A DNA stretch of 64,000 nt. It comes from Globodera rostochiensis. Its lineage: Eukaryota; Nematoda; Chromadorea; Rhabditida; Heteroderidae. A model generated the notes under the pieces. That model did no database searches, was not told where the DNA came from, and saw only the letters and a program-made list of their open reading frames with translations. Location of the stretch: NCBI GenBank assembly GCA_018350325.1, contig JAEVLN010000006.1:1998693-2062692 (forward strand). The letters are read 5' to 3'. The position numbers were made by a program, and so were the translations under genes. Below, piece by piece: positions 1-12,118 of the stretch (its first letter is position 1; each line of letters begins with the position of its first letter).

Positions 1-136
1 CGAGTTGGGGGGGGACAAGTTTGGGGGGGGGGGACAAGTTGGGGGAGAACGAGTTGCGGGGGGCACGAGTTGGGGGGGGGGGGTAGGGACAAGTTGGGGG
101 GGGGACGAGTTGGGGGGGGGGGAACGAGTTGCGGGG
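1..136. repeat. G-rich minisatellite, left part
   Basis: Irregular units made of a G-run followed by ACAAGTT or ACGAGTT fill this stretch. The array resumes after the inserted element, at 1058-1095, so it was one array before the insertion. The runs of eight or more G would favour G-quadruplexes on the plus strand. Open frames here are low-complexity and are not called as genes. Confidence 0.85.
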
Positions 137-1057
137 CAGGGATGGGCAAAATTTCGGATCCGAAATTTCGGATTCCGGAAAATTTCGGGTTTTTGGCCGT
201 TTCGGATTTCGGGTTTCGGATTTCGGAATTTGAGCAAAATTTCGGATTTTGCACCCCTAAGAATGGGATTTTTGAGACATGGAAAAGCTTGGTGTTGGTG
301 TAGTGGTGATTGGTTGGGCCGTTGAACTTTTGGTGTGGGTTCAGGTCCCCGACTATGTTAGTAATTTTTTCTGACTTTCTCTGAACATTTACGGTCTACT
401 ATGTAAACAATTCCAGAAATCTTTTTAAATTTCCCATTTTTAAAAATATTTTAGATGACAATTCACAAGTTTTCATTTCATTTTTGATTGTAAAATTCGC
501 TGAATATTTAAAAAATTTTTAACTTTATTCAAAGTTGAGTGATCGTAAATTACTTTAGTGCCATAAAATGCAGAAAAGCCAATTTTCTTAACAAGATTCG
601 TTAAAATTTTCAAAAAATTTTCCCGGCGGCGCCTATCGGCACCGCCGGACTCCTCCAAAAATTGCGTATTTTTAAAATATTGATTGCAAATCTTTTAACA
701 AATTGAGTCAAAATTAAAAATTTTCTCGGCGGCGCCTATCGGCACCGCTGACCCCATCCCCCCAGATCTAAAGCATAGTTCTCAAAAACCTTTTTGCTGA
801 CCAATTAGACGAAGGAGAATGGTAATAATTATTGCATATCGGAGTGAAGCACAAATAAGATAGAAAAACCTTTTTTTGTTTATCAGAAATGCAAAAATTT
901 CCTGGAAAAAATTTCGGTTTTCGGGTTTCGGATTCCGGAAAAATTTCGGGATTTTCGTGAATTCGGATTTCGGATTTAAAATCCTTTCGGATTTTTGGTT
1001 TTCCGGAATTTCGGAATTCGGATTTCGGATTTTATTTTCCGATTTTGCCCATCCCTG
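137..1057. mobile_element. hAT-like non-autonomous element (921 bp), copy 1
   Basis: The ends are inverted repeats beginning CAGGGATGGGCAAAAT. The flanks are an exact 8-bp duplication, TTGCGGGG, at 129-136 and 1058-1065. An 8-bp duplication and a CAGGG terminus are typical of hAT transposons. The subterminal parts are iterations of words like TTTCGGATTTCGGG. Inside are a tRNA-like segment at 286-355 (box A-like TGGTGTAGTGGTGA, box B-like GGGTTCAGGTCC) and two copies of a GC-rich hairpin at 625-646 and 728-749. No transposase is encoded. A second copy of the same length lies inverted at 41800-42720 and is almost identical, so movement was recent. Confidence 0.93.
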
Positions 1058-1130
1058 TTGCGGGGGGGGGGGGGGCACGAGTTGGGGGGGGGGGGTGAAT
1101 TCTCAGCCAGAAATCAGTTATCTCCATCGT

Positions 1131-1997
1131 TCAGCGGTCCTGCGGGCGCTGCTGCAAGTACTTCTGCAGCTGAGGCAGTGCATGGACACGCTCCACATAT
1201 TTGATCAGCTCCGGGTACGCCTTGATCGTGTCCGGATCCAACTTGGTGAAGGTGTACAAGAAGTTGCCGACCTGAATAGACTACAATCAGTAAAGGGTTT
1301 AGGGAGTTACGGTGCGTCAAAATATCAAATTCAAATCTAAAATTCCAAATTCTGAACAATACGCCAAAAATGGTTGCCTGGAAGTCAACCATGGACAAGC
1401 CGGACGGGAGCATATAGTCCGAACCGGACTCCTTTATGCGCGCTTGACGCCTGGCTCAAGCACTTCCGTAAGGAGTTTCTCCTTGAAAAACATTTAAATT
1501 AATTTTTAATAAAAAAATTTTCATCATCATACAGTTTTTATAATTTAAATATTTATGTTTTTTTACAAAATAAATCGGTATAAATCAGTATAAACTCTAT
1601 CTAAAGATAATTGCTATTACTTATATTAGATGATAATATTATTATTAAACCTTAATATAAAATTGTTTTTGTATTCAATTTATTTTTATAACAATCTTAC
1701 ATATATTTTTGAAAAAAATATAATTCACCAAATCGCCTTCGCGTAATCCTTTTTTGACATAAAGGTACGGGGCCAATTCCGTGTTGCATCCTTTTGGAAA
1801 TTGATGATTTCGTCGGCTTTCGCCTTCTCCCACTCATCCTTCCCGGCCAATGCTAACAAATAGTTTCATTTAAAATATTTTGGAAATTTTCAAAAAAATT
1901 TAACCAAATTTTTCTGCTAAAAAGCGCAAAATTGTCGTGCTTTGGCCCAGCTGCTTCCCGTCAACCTCCAACACCGGCGCCTTGCCGTAGAAAAATT
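1131..1997 (-). pseudogene. glutathione S-transferase (sigma-like), disrupted
   Basis: Four minus-strand blocks read as a nematode sigma-class GST in order. 1997-1905 carries the thioredoxin-fold piece [20 protein letters not shown]. 1852-1729 carries LAGKDEWEKAKADEI. About 1460-1363 carries KESGSDYMLPSGLSMVDFQ. 1271-1131 carries YPELIKYVERVHALPQLQKY and the stop. Splice sites fit at 1905/1904, 1853/1852, 1729/1728 and 1272/1271. Two breaks are visible. In the second block the frame must shift by one after DATR to recover ELAPYLYVKKGLREGDL. In the third block a stop precedes KESG unless the frame shifts. The N-terminal exon with the catalytic Tyr was not found upstream. Family members conjugate glutathione to electrophiles; this copy probably does not. 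An assembly error could explain one shift but hardly all three defects. Confidence 0.8.
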
Positions 1998-2370
1998 CTG
2001 AACACCAAAAAATTGTCCCCGTCCCCGAAAACTGTAATGTTAATAGTTTGTTTATAAATTAAAAAAAATCAATTTTAGTAATATAATCCTTTGTTTAATA
2101 AATATAATATTATCTTTTTTGTTAATATTTTTGAATGTTTTATCGAAGCCACCAATTCTTCCTCTAAGAATAATTTTTTCATTAGAAATTGGACGTCATT
2201 AATACCTATTACGCAAATGGAATATTCGTATTTAAGCTCTTTCATATGAACATAAAAATTAATATTTTATTTCCCCGTGAACATTTAAATAATGAATAAA
2301 TACGCCCGGACACAAATAATTAATTAATATAATAAGAAATTAAATTTAAAAAACATTTAGCCGAGTGAAT
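1998..2370. other. intergenic, AT-rich
   Basis: Lies between the GST relic and gene A. It would be expected to hold the missing first GST exon and the promoter of gene A, but I see no convincing coding piece. Confidence 0.4.
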
Positions 2371-3430
2371 ATGTGTTATTCACACAAAAATTTGATCATT
2401 GCCGTTTTGTTGGCGTTCATTTGTCAAACGACAGCAAAAAATGAATGTCTAAAAGGTTTGGAAATTTATATTAATAAATATTTAAATTAATTAAATCACT
2501 TTAGATCCGATTAAGACGGGACAAGAATTGTTGGACACGGCCCCAACTCTGTTTAACGGAATCAAATCGGGAAGTTTTGACGGGGAAATGGCCACAAAAT
2601 TTCTCAAAAAATATGCCTTTGGCGTTTTGTGTCACATTGAAGCGAATTTTGAAATGAATAAAAATTTTAAAATTTTGAAAAACAATTTTTGTCAACAATT
2701 GAAAAATGGCAAAAGTATGGAAAAAGCAGCGAAAAATGTTGAAAGCTCAGCAATAAAATTAATGCAAAATTTGGATAAGGCGAACATTTTGAAAAATATT
2801 CGTCAAAAAATTGCCGAAAATTCGTTTCTCGCTAAAAAAAACAGAGCAAAAATGGCACAACTTTTGGGACACTTTAAAATTGGACTTGACAAATTTTATG
2901 GCGTAATTAAAGGTAAAAAAAAAATATGTGAAATAGAGCAAAACTTTGAATAATTTGGATATAGTTTGTTTTTTTTTATCTTAATTATTGTTATTTTATT
3001 GGAATTTTTATGGAATAGTTTTGTGATTATTTTTGGTTTATATCGTTTGAATGTTGCGCATAGCCGAGATGAAGCCGATCATTCCAATGGAGGCAACGCA
3101 TTGCGGCAACATCAAAGGGAAAACGCATTGCGGCAACATCAAAGACGACGCCGAAAGCGAATGCAATCCTTTGATGTGATAATGAGCGATGCCACCAGAC
3201 GCTTTTCAACCCAAAATTCAGCAGCGGAGCCCACATGTTGTGGAGCGAAATGCATTACGCTGTTTGTGATCACCGCGTGCACAGTTGGTTCGGCCATATT
3301 TTTGGGTCTCCGGCTAAGCGATGCGGGCAATAATCACACATTGATCATTGCAATGCTTGTCATTTTGATTGTCGCATTTTTGTTTGAACTCGTCATGCTC
3401 CTTTGGCTTTGTGTTCCGGAACATGAGTGA
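2371..3430 (+). CDS. Gene A: signal peptide, helical domain, RRRKR site, two TM helices
   Basis: Not recognised. Exon 1 (2371-2484 region) encodes a signal peptide starting MCYSHKNLIIAVLLAFICQT. The acceptor TTTAG at 2504 joins a coding block at 2505-2912 whose product contains TGQELLDTAPTLFNGIKSG and FGVLCHIEANFEMNKNFK; it looks mostly helical with two conserved Cys. The last block (about 2966-3430) has a basic run QRRRRKR, then CCGAKCITLFVITACTVG and a second hydrophobic helix before the end LCVPEHE. Genes B, C and D share this layout. Odd point: exon 2 ends in phase 1, and I found no acceptor of matching phase before the last block, so the gene may carry a frameshift or an unusual splice. 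Unlike C and D it lacks the small 87-bp exon. Function unknown; a secretory-pathway membrane protein is inferred. Confidence 0.7.
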
Positions 3431-5472
3431 TCACTGATCACAGGATATTGCATTTATTTGTCTAAAAAATTGTTGCAAATAAAATTCAGAATTGTTGTGT
3501 AAATGCTGAAATGGTATCAAGGGGGCTTTTATTGACAACCATAATAAATTTGGTATCAATAAAAGCAATAATATATTTGGAATTTTTGATTTACTTTGAA
3601 GAAACTATAAAACGATTTTCAAGATCAAAAATTATTATTGAGCCTACAGTACCCCCCCCCCCCCACCCCCAGGTCCGTGCTTGTGTGTGCATTCTCCCGT
3701 AGCTCAGCGGAGAAAAGTCGTAGAGCTTATAAATGGCTTCGATTGATAAACAATACGATATTACAATAAATTACCGTTATTAAAAATATCGAAATCCGGG
3801 ATATTTTCAATCTGTCGGCGTATTATTTGAATTTTAAATAATACGGCGAGTTAATATTATTTGAATACCTTCACAATTGAATTTTTGGAACTCTCTCAGG
3901 ATAACAAATTAGAAACAATATAAAAACATGAAAACTCGGGCTCTATTAATAATTTTGTTTTATTAAAAATATTGTTAAGAAAATTATAAAGATTTTTTTC
4001 AAACCCCAACAAAAAATGTACATTTATGAAAAATTGAAAATCAATTCAGTGAATTTGTGCCCTTTTTAAGAAAACGAAATCGGCACGGCACTAATTGTCA
4101 TTTGACAGAAAAATGTTTGCCCAATTACACGAGATAGTTGTAAATTTGGAAGGTTGATACTTGATCATCATCCATCTTCACACGGGCATTTACACTAATT
4201 TGTAAGTTTAAATTTTTTCTATCAAATTACAAAATTAAATTAAAAAATAAATACAATTTTAAAAGAAATTTTAGCGCTTTGAACGTTTTGTGCAGTTTGG
4301 GTTGGCACAATCGCATACACACTACACAACATTCAAATTTTGTTTGCTATTTAAACAAAATAGAATTTGAATTCGTCTACCAAATGCATTCATTCATTTT
4401 TATTCACTTATGCTTCACTTTACTCAATTTCGGTCCGCCATTGGATTGCCATAAAGCACATATTTTGTTAACTTATTATGAGCATAAATTAGCTTAAAAA
4501 AATTTGCACCGCAAATGTCACTTTGGATGGGCGCCGCAAATTTCGGCGCCAGAAAAGTCGCGCGCAAATGTCGGCGCCGTGGACCCTTAGGACATAACAC
4601 CCTCCGTCCAGTCTTTGGGAAATTGGGGATTCAGACCCTAAAGAACTCATTCACTCCCTAAGGAGGGCCTTCCGGGGTGATCAGGCCCGTTGAACTGCTC
4701 CCGCCTTTCAAAAATTCAACCGATTCAAAAATCACTTTAAATTCTCAATTTTTATTTTCTATTGACGAATTCGTAATCATTGCATCAAATAACATATTTT
4801 CAGACTTTTATAGAAATAAAAAATAATATTTCCCACAAATTTTGACCAACCGGGTCTCCCCTATAGTTTGGCAAACTTTTGAATAAAAATTATAAAATCA
4901 ATTTTAGTAAAGCTGGGGGCTTGGTGATGATGACATCCCCGCGCAAATTTCAAATTATGCCACAAAAAAATCCACCGTGGCAATGAAAGCACAATTTAAA
5001 CAAAAGAAATTTGAATCCCTCCCCACATGCCATTCATTCATTCATTCACCTACGAGCTTTCTTATTATATTTTCTTGGAAACTAAAATGATATTAAATCA
5101 ATGTGGTTTTTGAGAATTAGAAAAAATTTTTTTTACGAATTTCTTCTTAACAAAATTTGGCATAAACAATGGCTTCAAAAGACTTACCGGTGTTGCCTAG
5201 AGGCACATTTTTGTCTTAAACGGAGGCCGGATTTGTTTTTAAAATCTAAAATTGGTGATTTGTTTTTATCAAATTTCAAATAATAAAATCGCTTAGTTTG
5301 AAATGTTTTAACTCTTCTAAAAGTCAACAGTTCATATCATTCTAAACCCTTAGAGAGAAGAAGCTGTAAACCGATTCGGGATGACCTTCCAGGCTCAAAA
5401 ATAAACTACCTAATTAAATGTATATAATAAAAAATAAATTTAAAAAAAAAAACAAATTTAGGCAATTGAATA
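3431..5472. other. intergenic between genes A and B
   Basis: About 2 kb without a supportable gene. It holds a C-run near 3653, a GC-rich patch of GCCGCAAAT words at 4505-4580, and AT-rich sequence otherwise. A polyadenylation-like AATAAA follows gene A near 3479. Open frames here are short, with no homology I recognise. Confidence 0.5.
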
Positions 5473-7453
5473 ATGTTCTATTCACACAAATTCAAACAAA
5501 ATATATTTGGCTATTTAATATTTGTTGTTTTGTTAGTGTTTAGTTGTCAAACGAAAGCACAAAGCACGTGTCAAAAAGGTTGGAAATTCTTTTTGGGGAT
5601 TTTTAAAAATTTAACAAACAGTAAAAAATAACACTAAAATTTGATTCGGGCATTTTTAAGTCCTTTTACAAAATTTGAATGTCTTATTTAATCGTTTAAA
5701 CTTTAAAGTCCTGTAAAGAAAAAATAGTTTTCTTTTAATCGCTTTAATTCCGTTGCCCAATTTTAGTAGATTTGTTCAAGGCTGGACAGGAACTGCTGGA
5801 TTCGGTTTCAAAAATTTTTAATGGACCAAATCACAGTGAAATTGATGGTGACGTATGCATCATAAAATGGGTTCAAAAGCATGCGGTTGGCTTGGCATGT
5901 TGCCAAAAAATTGATGCAAAATTTGGAATAGACGAAAATTTCAAAAAGTTGCAAGGCAATTTTTGTGATCATTTGAAAAACGGCAAAAGTGTGGATGTAT
6001 CAGCGAAAAAAGTTGAAAATACGGCAATAAAATTGATGGAAAACGTGGATTTTAAGCAAATTGTACAGGAAAATATTCAAGAAGTACAAAAAAATACATT
6101 TTTGGACAAAAAAAACAAAAAGAAAATTGTCAAACTGATGGAACATTTTGTATATGGAATAAACATATTTGTTGAAGCGTTAAAAGGTATGTACCTATAT
6201 TTAATTTAATTTAAATTTTTTTTAAATTTGTAGTGAAAAATTTGCTGCCGTTTACTGATGCCAACAAAAAAAATAATCCACAAAAAAGAGTCGTAGAGGC
6301 ACAACACCGACGCCGAAAGCGTATGGGCATTAAAGGAAAAGGAGGAGGAGGAGGAGTTGGAAACACGGACGCTAGAGGAAGAGGAGGAACAACTGGCATT
6401 GAAGGAGGAGCAAGAGGAAGAGGAGGAACAACTGGCATTGAAGGAGGAGCAAGAGGAAGAGGAGGAACAATTGAAGCAAAAAAAAGAGGCGGAAAAAATG
6501 ACTTTGAAGTGGGAGGTGGAGTTGGAAGCATGCACATTGAAGGAGGAGGAGTTGGAATCATGCACATTGAAGGAGGAGGAGGAGGAGGAGGAGTTGAAAG
6601 CATGCACATTGAAGGAGGAGGAGGAGTTGGAAGTATGCACATTGAAAAAGGAGGAGCAGGAGTTGAAAGCATGCACATTGAAGGAGGAAGAGTTGGAAGT
6701 ATGCACATTGGAGGGGGAGGACTTGGATGCATGCACATTGAAGGAGGAGGAGTTGGAAGCATGCACATTGAAGGAGGTGGACTTGGATGCATGCACATTG
6801 AAGGAGGTGGAGTTGGAAGTACGGAGATTGTAGAAGAAGGAGTAAGATCAGACTTCACCGAAATCACTGACATTGAAAGAGGAGGAGCAGGAGTTGAAAA
6901 CATGCACATTGAAGGAGGAGGAATTGGAAGCATGCACATTGAAGGAGGAGGAGTTGGAAGAATGCACATTGAAGGTGGTGGACTTGGATGCATGCACATT
7001 GAAGGAGGTGGAGTTGGAAGTACGGAGATTGTAGAAGGACGAAGTGAAGGAGTAGGAGTTCGAGTTGGATATATCGACATTGAAAGAGGGGGAGGACGAG
7101 AAGGAGCAGGAGTTCGAGTTGAACATGTTCGACTTGGACATATGGACATTGAAGAAGGAGGAGGAGGAGAAGTTCGAATCATGCAAATTGAACAAAGAGG
7201 AGGCAGAAGAAGAGAAGGAGTGCGAATAGGAGGAAGAGGAAGCGAAGTTGAAAATACGCAAATTGGACGAGTACAGTCTCAAAAAATGGCATGCCTACGC
7301 GTTGTTTTATTTGCAACATTTTTTCTCGGTTTAGCCATTTACCAAGGCATGGTTTTATTCAAAGACCATCAAACTATACATGTAATGGGAGTTGTTGTAG
7401 GGGCAATCGGATTTTTGTTCTATGTGTTCTTTTTTTTCTGGAATTGTATATGA
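5473..7453 (+). CDS. Gene B: family member with a long glycine-rich repeat domain
   Basis: Not recognised. Three exons, 5473-5578, 5767-6186 and 6234-7453, join in phase to give 581 aa. Exon 1 is a signal peptide (MFYSHKFKQNIFGYLIFVVL). Exon 2 is the shared helical domain (AGQELLDSVSKIFNG near its start, conserved Cys pair). Exon 3 opens with the basic site HRRRKR. It then has roughly 300 residues of Gly-rich repeats on the theme MHIEGGGVGS, and ends with two hydrophobic helices (VVLFATFFLGLAIYQGMVLF, then GAIGFLFYVFFFF). The last exon is far longer than in A, C or D because of the repeats. Because the repeat unit is a multiple of three, the region is also open in other frames on both strands; those are shadows. 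A variable extracellular or luminal linker is inferred. Confidence 0.82.
6505..7225 (+). repeat. coding tandem repeat of gene B (30-bp theme)
   Basis: Repeats of about 30 bp, each centred on ATGCACATTGAAGG followed by GGAGGAGTTGGAAGC, encode MHIEGGGVGS variants. Unit lengths vary in steps of three, so the frame is kept through expansion and contraction. A preceding block at 6330-6480 repeats a different Gly-Arg-rich unit. Confidence 0.9.
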
Positions 7454-7487
7454 ATAAATCGTTCATAAGCTGGCACATGTTCAGAGT

Positions 7488-7650
7488 TTGAGCCCGATCC
7501 CTCGGGGGCGGGAAAGTCGGGGTTGACAATGTCGGGGTCGGGGAGGCCGGGGTTGGCAATGTCGGGGTCGGGGAGGCCGGGGTTGGCCATGTCGGGGACG
7601 ACCCCTTTTTTGGGCTCGGGGTCGGGTCGGGGCCTAACCCTAGTTCAGAG
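7488..7650. repeat. GGGGTCGGGG-type degenerate repeat patch
   Basis: Short iterations of GTCGGGGTCGGGGAGGCCGG follow gene B. The same word family recurs at 40655-40765 and at both ends of 54050-54530. The patch starts with GAGCCCGATCCC and ends with GGGCTCGGGGTCGGG, which suggests remnants of inverted ends. A TIR element is possible but not proven. Confidence 0.55.
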
Positions 7651-7975
7651 CATTAGCAAAAAGTTTCACACTGATCAGATCATCAAAAAAAGCAAAACCA
7701 ATAGTCAAGCTCGTGTCAAACTTTAGAGAGTCCAGACCAAAACCCAAAACCAAAAAATTTTTGGGTTGTTTTGTACAAAAAATTGGACCAATACTTTTGA
7801 CCAAATATTGTTTAGGTATAAGTTTTCGGTCTCTATCCATAACTGATCAGAGACAGAGGCAAAAATAATGATGCATTAAAAAAAAGTTATTTTAATATTA
7901 TTTAACTTCATGCCTAACCGTAGTTCATTGTGCCCGTAGTCCGGAAAATTTCAAATTTAAGAATTTTACCTACTA

Positions 7976-9080
7976 AGGTTGGACAAGACCGGATATTATC
8001 CGGGTCCCCTGGATAGCAGTTCCACCGGTTCTTTGACACCCGGATACCGGATAGTAATTTACAGCCGGATATCCGTCCGGATACCGGATAATTTTCAATT
8101 TTTCAAAATAATAATTAAAATTTTATAAAAAATCAAATTTCAGCATTTTTGCCAAAAACTAAATAAACGAATAAAATCAAGTTCAATCAAGTTGGATAGT
8201 TAATTTCATTTGTCAATACAATAACTCTTCTTCATCTGAAACAGGCTACGGTCAAAGCGTGCCCAGGAATTTTGGGGGGGGGGGCTGATTCGAAAACGAT
8301 TTTAGGTGTGCATTTTTTGCTTTTTATTGCATTGTTGTTAAGCAATTTTTGAGAAAAATGTTACGATTTTTAGTGGTGCATTTTTGGTTTTTAATTTCAT
8401 TTTTCTTAAAGAATTGTTTACCAAAAAAAATTTTGATTTTAAAGGAGTAGTTTTTATTGAATTTTTCTTAAACTTTTTTTTTGAAAATAGGTTTTGGGAA
8501 AAATAAAAATTGTATAAAAAAGTCGATATTGCCGATAGAGTGAGTTTTTTTTTGTTGAGAATTCTGCTTTACTTCTGGGGGGGGGGGGGTTGGTGGTGCC
8601 AATAGGCGCCGCCGAGAAAATTTTGAATCTTCGACTCAATTTGTTAAAAGATTTGCAACCAAAATTTTAAAAATATGGCAATTTTTTGAAACTTTTTACG
8701 AATGTGATAGATCGTCGGTTTCAATTAAGACAAACTTGAAATTAGCGCAAGTATAATTTTTAAAGAAAATTTGAGCAATTTTTGTTGAGATTATAAAAAA
8801 CAAATTACAGAAGCCCGTCCCGTATCTCTCTATTTAATTTTAATAGGAAATCGCAAATTGTCGCGCAAAATTCAAAAATTTTACTAACGCTAACACCATC
8901 AAAAAAGAAACTCTCCGAAAAAATACCACCATTAGGGGTGCTTAACCCGCTCGGATCCAACCCCCGGATACCGGGTATCCCAGATCCTGGACACCCGGAT
9001 ACCGGTCCCGGATAATTTGCCCAAAACACCCGGATACCGGTCCCGGTTCCGGTTCCGGATACCCGTTCTTGTCCAACCCT
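7976..9080. mobile_element. hAT-like element (1105 bp), GGTTGGACAAG family
   Basis: Terminal inverted repeats AGGTTGGACAAG and CTTGTCCAACCCT are flanked by an exact 8-bp duplication ACCTACTA at 7968-7975 and 9081-9088. The subterminal parts iterate GGATACCGG and CCGGATA words. The core carries the shared GC hairpin at 8592-8613 behind a G-run, followed by a GACTCAATTTGTTAAAAG stretch also found at 42145. No transposase is seen. Confidence 0.9.
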
Positions 9081-9114
9081 ACCTACTACTAAGTAATAAT
9101 TTGGGCATGCTCAT

Positions 9115-9658
9115 CAGGGATGGGCGGAATCCCGTTTTTTCCGTTGTTTTTGCCTTTTTTCCTTGTCAATTTTTGTTTCAATTTACAAAAATTTCTGCGA
9201 ATTTCTTAACAAAACAACGCACAGTTTTAAAAATTACCCCGACGGCGCCTATCGGCGCCTTCGGACCTGTGAATTATAAGAAACTACGCTTCTTATTTGA
9301 ACTTTTTAACAGGAAATTTAAATAAATAAAATGGGTGATTTTGACAAAATTTTATGCAAAGTTTCTTAACAAAAAATTAAGTAAAAAATCAAAAATTTTC
9401 TAGGCGGCTCCTATCGGCACCGCCGACCCCCCCCCCTCCCTAAAAGCACAAAAGGGTCTAAGAAGGCCGCCGAAGCAAAAAATGCAACCTTCAAAATTTT
9501 TAAAATGAATATTGTGAATATTTCAACAATATTTATTAAGATAAATTATTTCAAAAAAAAATAATAATTTTTAAATTCACTTGAAATTTCTCCGTTCCGT
9601 TTTTTCGTTGTTTTTTTGCCTTTTTTCCGTTTTTAAAATAAATTTCTGCCCATCCCGG
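9115..9658. mobile_element. CAGGGATGGGCGG-type element, degenerate
   Basis: Starts CAGGGATGGGCGGAATCCCG and ends TTTCTGCCCATCCCGG, matching the ends of the 32617 element with one change. Subterminal words are TTTTTTCCGTTG. Two hairpin copies lie at 9241-9261 and 9403-9424. I could not find a clear 8-bp duplication; the right end abuts the left arm of the large inverted duplication, which may have altered it. Confidence 0.75.
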
Positions 9659-10121
9659 TGATCTGCCCAAATTCGATTTGTGCATTTGAATGTTTTGTAG
9701 CAAAAAAATGTTTTGCTTTAAATTGTCTAATTCGACCTTTTGGACAATACAAAAATAATTAGAATATGCTTTGTTATGTATGTTTATGCCCGGTAAATCT
9801 AATTTGTTAATGCAAATAGAGAGTTTAGCCCTCAGGAATCAAATGCCGGCGCTCAGGCGGCCCGAAATTAGAAATGATACAAAAAGGAAAATGTCAAAAA
9901 GCACCAAATAATGCCCCACAACAGCAACCAGGGTGTGAAGATTAAAGAAAAAGATAAAGCCGGAACAACAAAGGTGAAGATTATGGAAACGGAAATGCCA
10001 ACAGTCCCCAGCAGAGAGAATAATATACATAAAGTGCAGAGAGAGTAGATGAGAGTAACACAAATTGTGTGTGTACATATGTTTCGATCACTGATCAATC
10101 ACCCAAGCACTGATCAATCAA

Positions 10122-11382
10122 TCAGTCCTTGAGGCTATAATAGCCGGCACTAACACAGAGGAGGAGTAAAAACATAACGATTGACACGCCGGTGAACAGT
10201 GGTTGTAATGGTTGACCCCATTGGGTTGCGGTAAGCCCACCAAACACTACAAGCAGCATGACTAGAACAAGCATGCATATCACAATAGGCATAGCTTTTC
10301 TCACTTTTTCGCTTTTAATGGCACCAGCAATTTTTAGTTTTCGTCCTGTTTTTGGTTTGCCTTGTTCCATTTCTTCTACTTCATCAGCATCACCATCACC
10401 ATCTTCCTCATCATCATGATCATCGTGATCATGTCCATGAGTGGGGTCCGCGCGCTTTCGTCGTCGTCTTTGACGCAATAAACCATTTTCGTGTTGGTTG
10501 TATACAATTTTAATTGCTAAAATAAAAAAAAACAATTTTAAAATGTTCAAATCCTACTAACTCTCGACCCCAAGGCTCCTTATTTCTTGATGAAACGAAA
10601 CGAATTTTAAATTCTCGGGAGTTGTTGCCGACCGTAAAAATAGTTTTTATTTATTTTTACCATTAAATTTGTCGATTCCAATTTTGAACTGCCCCAATAG
10701 GGTTGTCATTTTCACTTTGATTTCTTTGTCTAGAAACGTATTTTCGGCAATTTTTTGATGAATATTTTGCAAAATTTTTGGCTTATCCAAATTTTGCATC
10801 ACTTTTAGTGCTGCGCTTTCAACATTTTTTGCTGCTTCTTCCATACTTTTGCCGTCTTTCAATTGTTGACAAAAATTGTTTTGCAATTTAAAATTTTCAT
10901 TCATTTCAAATTTTGGCTCAATGTGACACAAAACGCCAAAAGCATATTTTTGAACCAATTTTATGGCCTTTTCACCGTCAAAACTTCCCGATTTCATTCC
11001 ATCGAATAGAGTTGGGGCCGAGTCCAACAATTCCTGTCCAGTCTTGATAGGATCTAAAAAATATGTAACATAAATTTTAGAATTGAGTTATCAAACATTT
11101 TATTACTAAATAGTTAAATATGAATTTCCATACCTTTTTGACCCTCCGTTTTTGGTGTCTTTTTTCCATGCAACAAAGTTTGTGCCGATGCCAACATTTC
11201 TTGTCCCGACTTGGTCAAATCTAAAGCGATTTATTTGATTTAAATGTTTGCTTTTAATTAATAAAATTTTATAAACCTTTTTGGCTTTGTTTTCTTGCCG
11301 TAGTTTGGCAAATAAACACTAACAGAACCACAAATGTCAAATACCCAAATAAATTTTGATTGAATTTGTGTGAATGCATCAT
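10122..11382 (-). CDS. Gene C: family member, four exons
   Basis: Exons in transcription order, 11382-11277, 11220-11134, 11053-10661 and 10516-10122, join in phase to 326 aa. Exon 1 is a signal peptide (MMHSHKFNQNLFGYLTFVVL). Exon 2 is a small 29-residue unit that resembles the start of exon 3 (TKSGQEMLASAQ against TGQELLDSAPTLFDG), so it is probably an internal duplication. Exon 3 is the helical domain with two conserved Cys. Exon 4 has the basic run RQRRRRKR, a His/Asp/Glu-rich acidic stretch, and two membrane helices ending YYSLKD. It is the inverted copy of gene D. Exon 4 is 51 bp shorter than in D, lacking one copy of a VRKAGPVVATIKSEK-like repeat. Function is unknown. Confidence 0.85.
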
Positions 11383-12118
11383 CTAAAGTTTTATCATTTT
11401 TGAATTTTTCGAAATTTTGCAAATAATTATTTTAATAGATTATTGTTTAAACAATATGTTTTGAAATAATCAATTTCAAAAAAACTTGTCTTAGAAATTT
11501 CTATTCAGATTCAGAATGTTCTGCCGATCAAAAAAAATTTTGACCACCAGACCATCACAGGAAAGCTCAATTCCTTTTTGGCAACTGAACTCAAATTCGA
11601 ACTAATATATCTATCTATGTAAAATTACAAAAAATGGCAAATTTCCAAATTGCCGGCATTTTTGCCATTTAAAAAATCTCTGATTGGGTTGAATAAAATT
11701 GAATTCCAATAAAAAGCCCTACAAAAAAAAATATTACGAAAGAAAAAGAATAATTAAAAATAATTTTACTAGAGGTTAAACCCTACCCTATTTTACCTTA
11801 AAGATTAAAATAAATATCAAATATAATGTGAAAAAATCTTCAATTTCAGCCCTTAAAAATGTTTCCACACATATGATGCACAAAAATTCTCCACCCCCCC
11901 CCCCCCCCCATTGTTCTTTCTTTACATTTATTGATTATGGGGGGCTTAATTTGGAGCCCCCCCCCCCCCTTACCATTTACATGACATTGTATTGATTTGG
12001 TGAAATTGAGAAATGATTATGAAAATATGCAATTGAAATATTTCACAATTTTACTTTTATTGATTGAGTAAAGGTGCTGGGTTACCAAATCCAGTATTCG
12101 GCTAGGCAATAGGGATCC
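11383..12118. other. non-coding part of left duplication arm
   Basis: Upstream of gene C, so it should contain its promoter. AT-rich, with long C-runs near 11890 and 11960 and no supportable gene. The same sequence precedes gene D at about 23400-23984. Confidence 0.6.

Noticed and set aside
6211..7182. Long antisense open frame rich in Pro, Ser and Met
   Set aside because: It is the complement of the gene B repeat. The unit length is a multiple of three, so every frame stays open; no signal or splice structure supports it.
9115..9658. 8-bp target duplication for this element
   Set aside because: ATGCTCAT and TGATCTGC do not match; I left the duplication uncalled.
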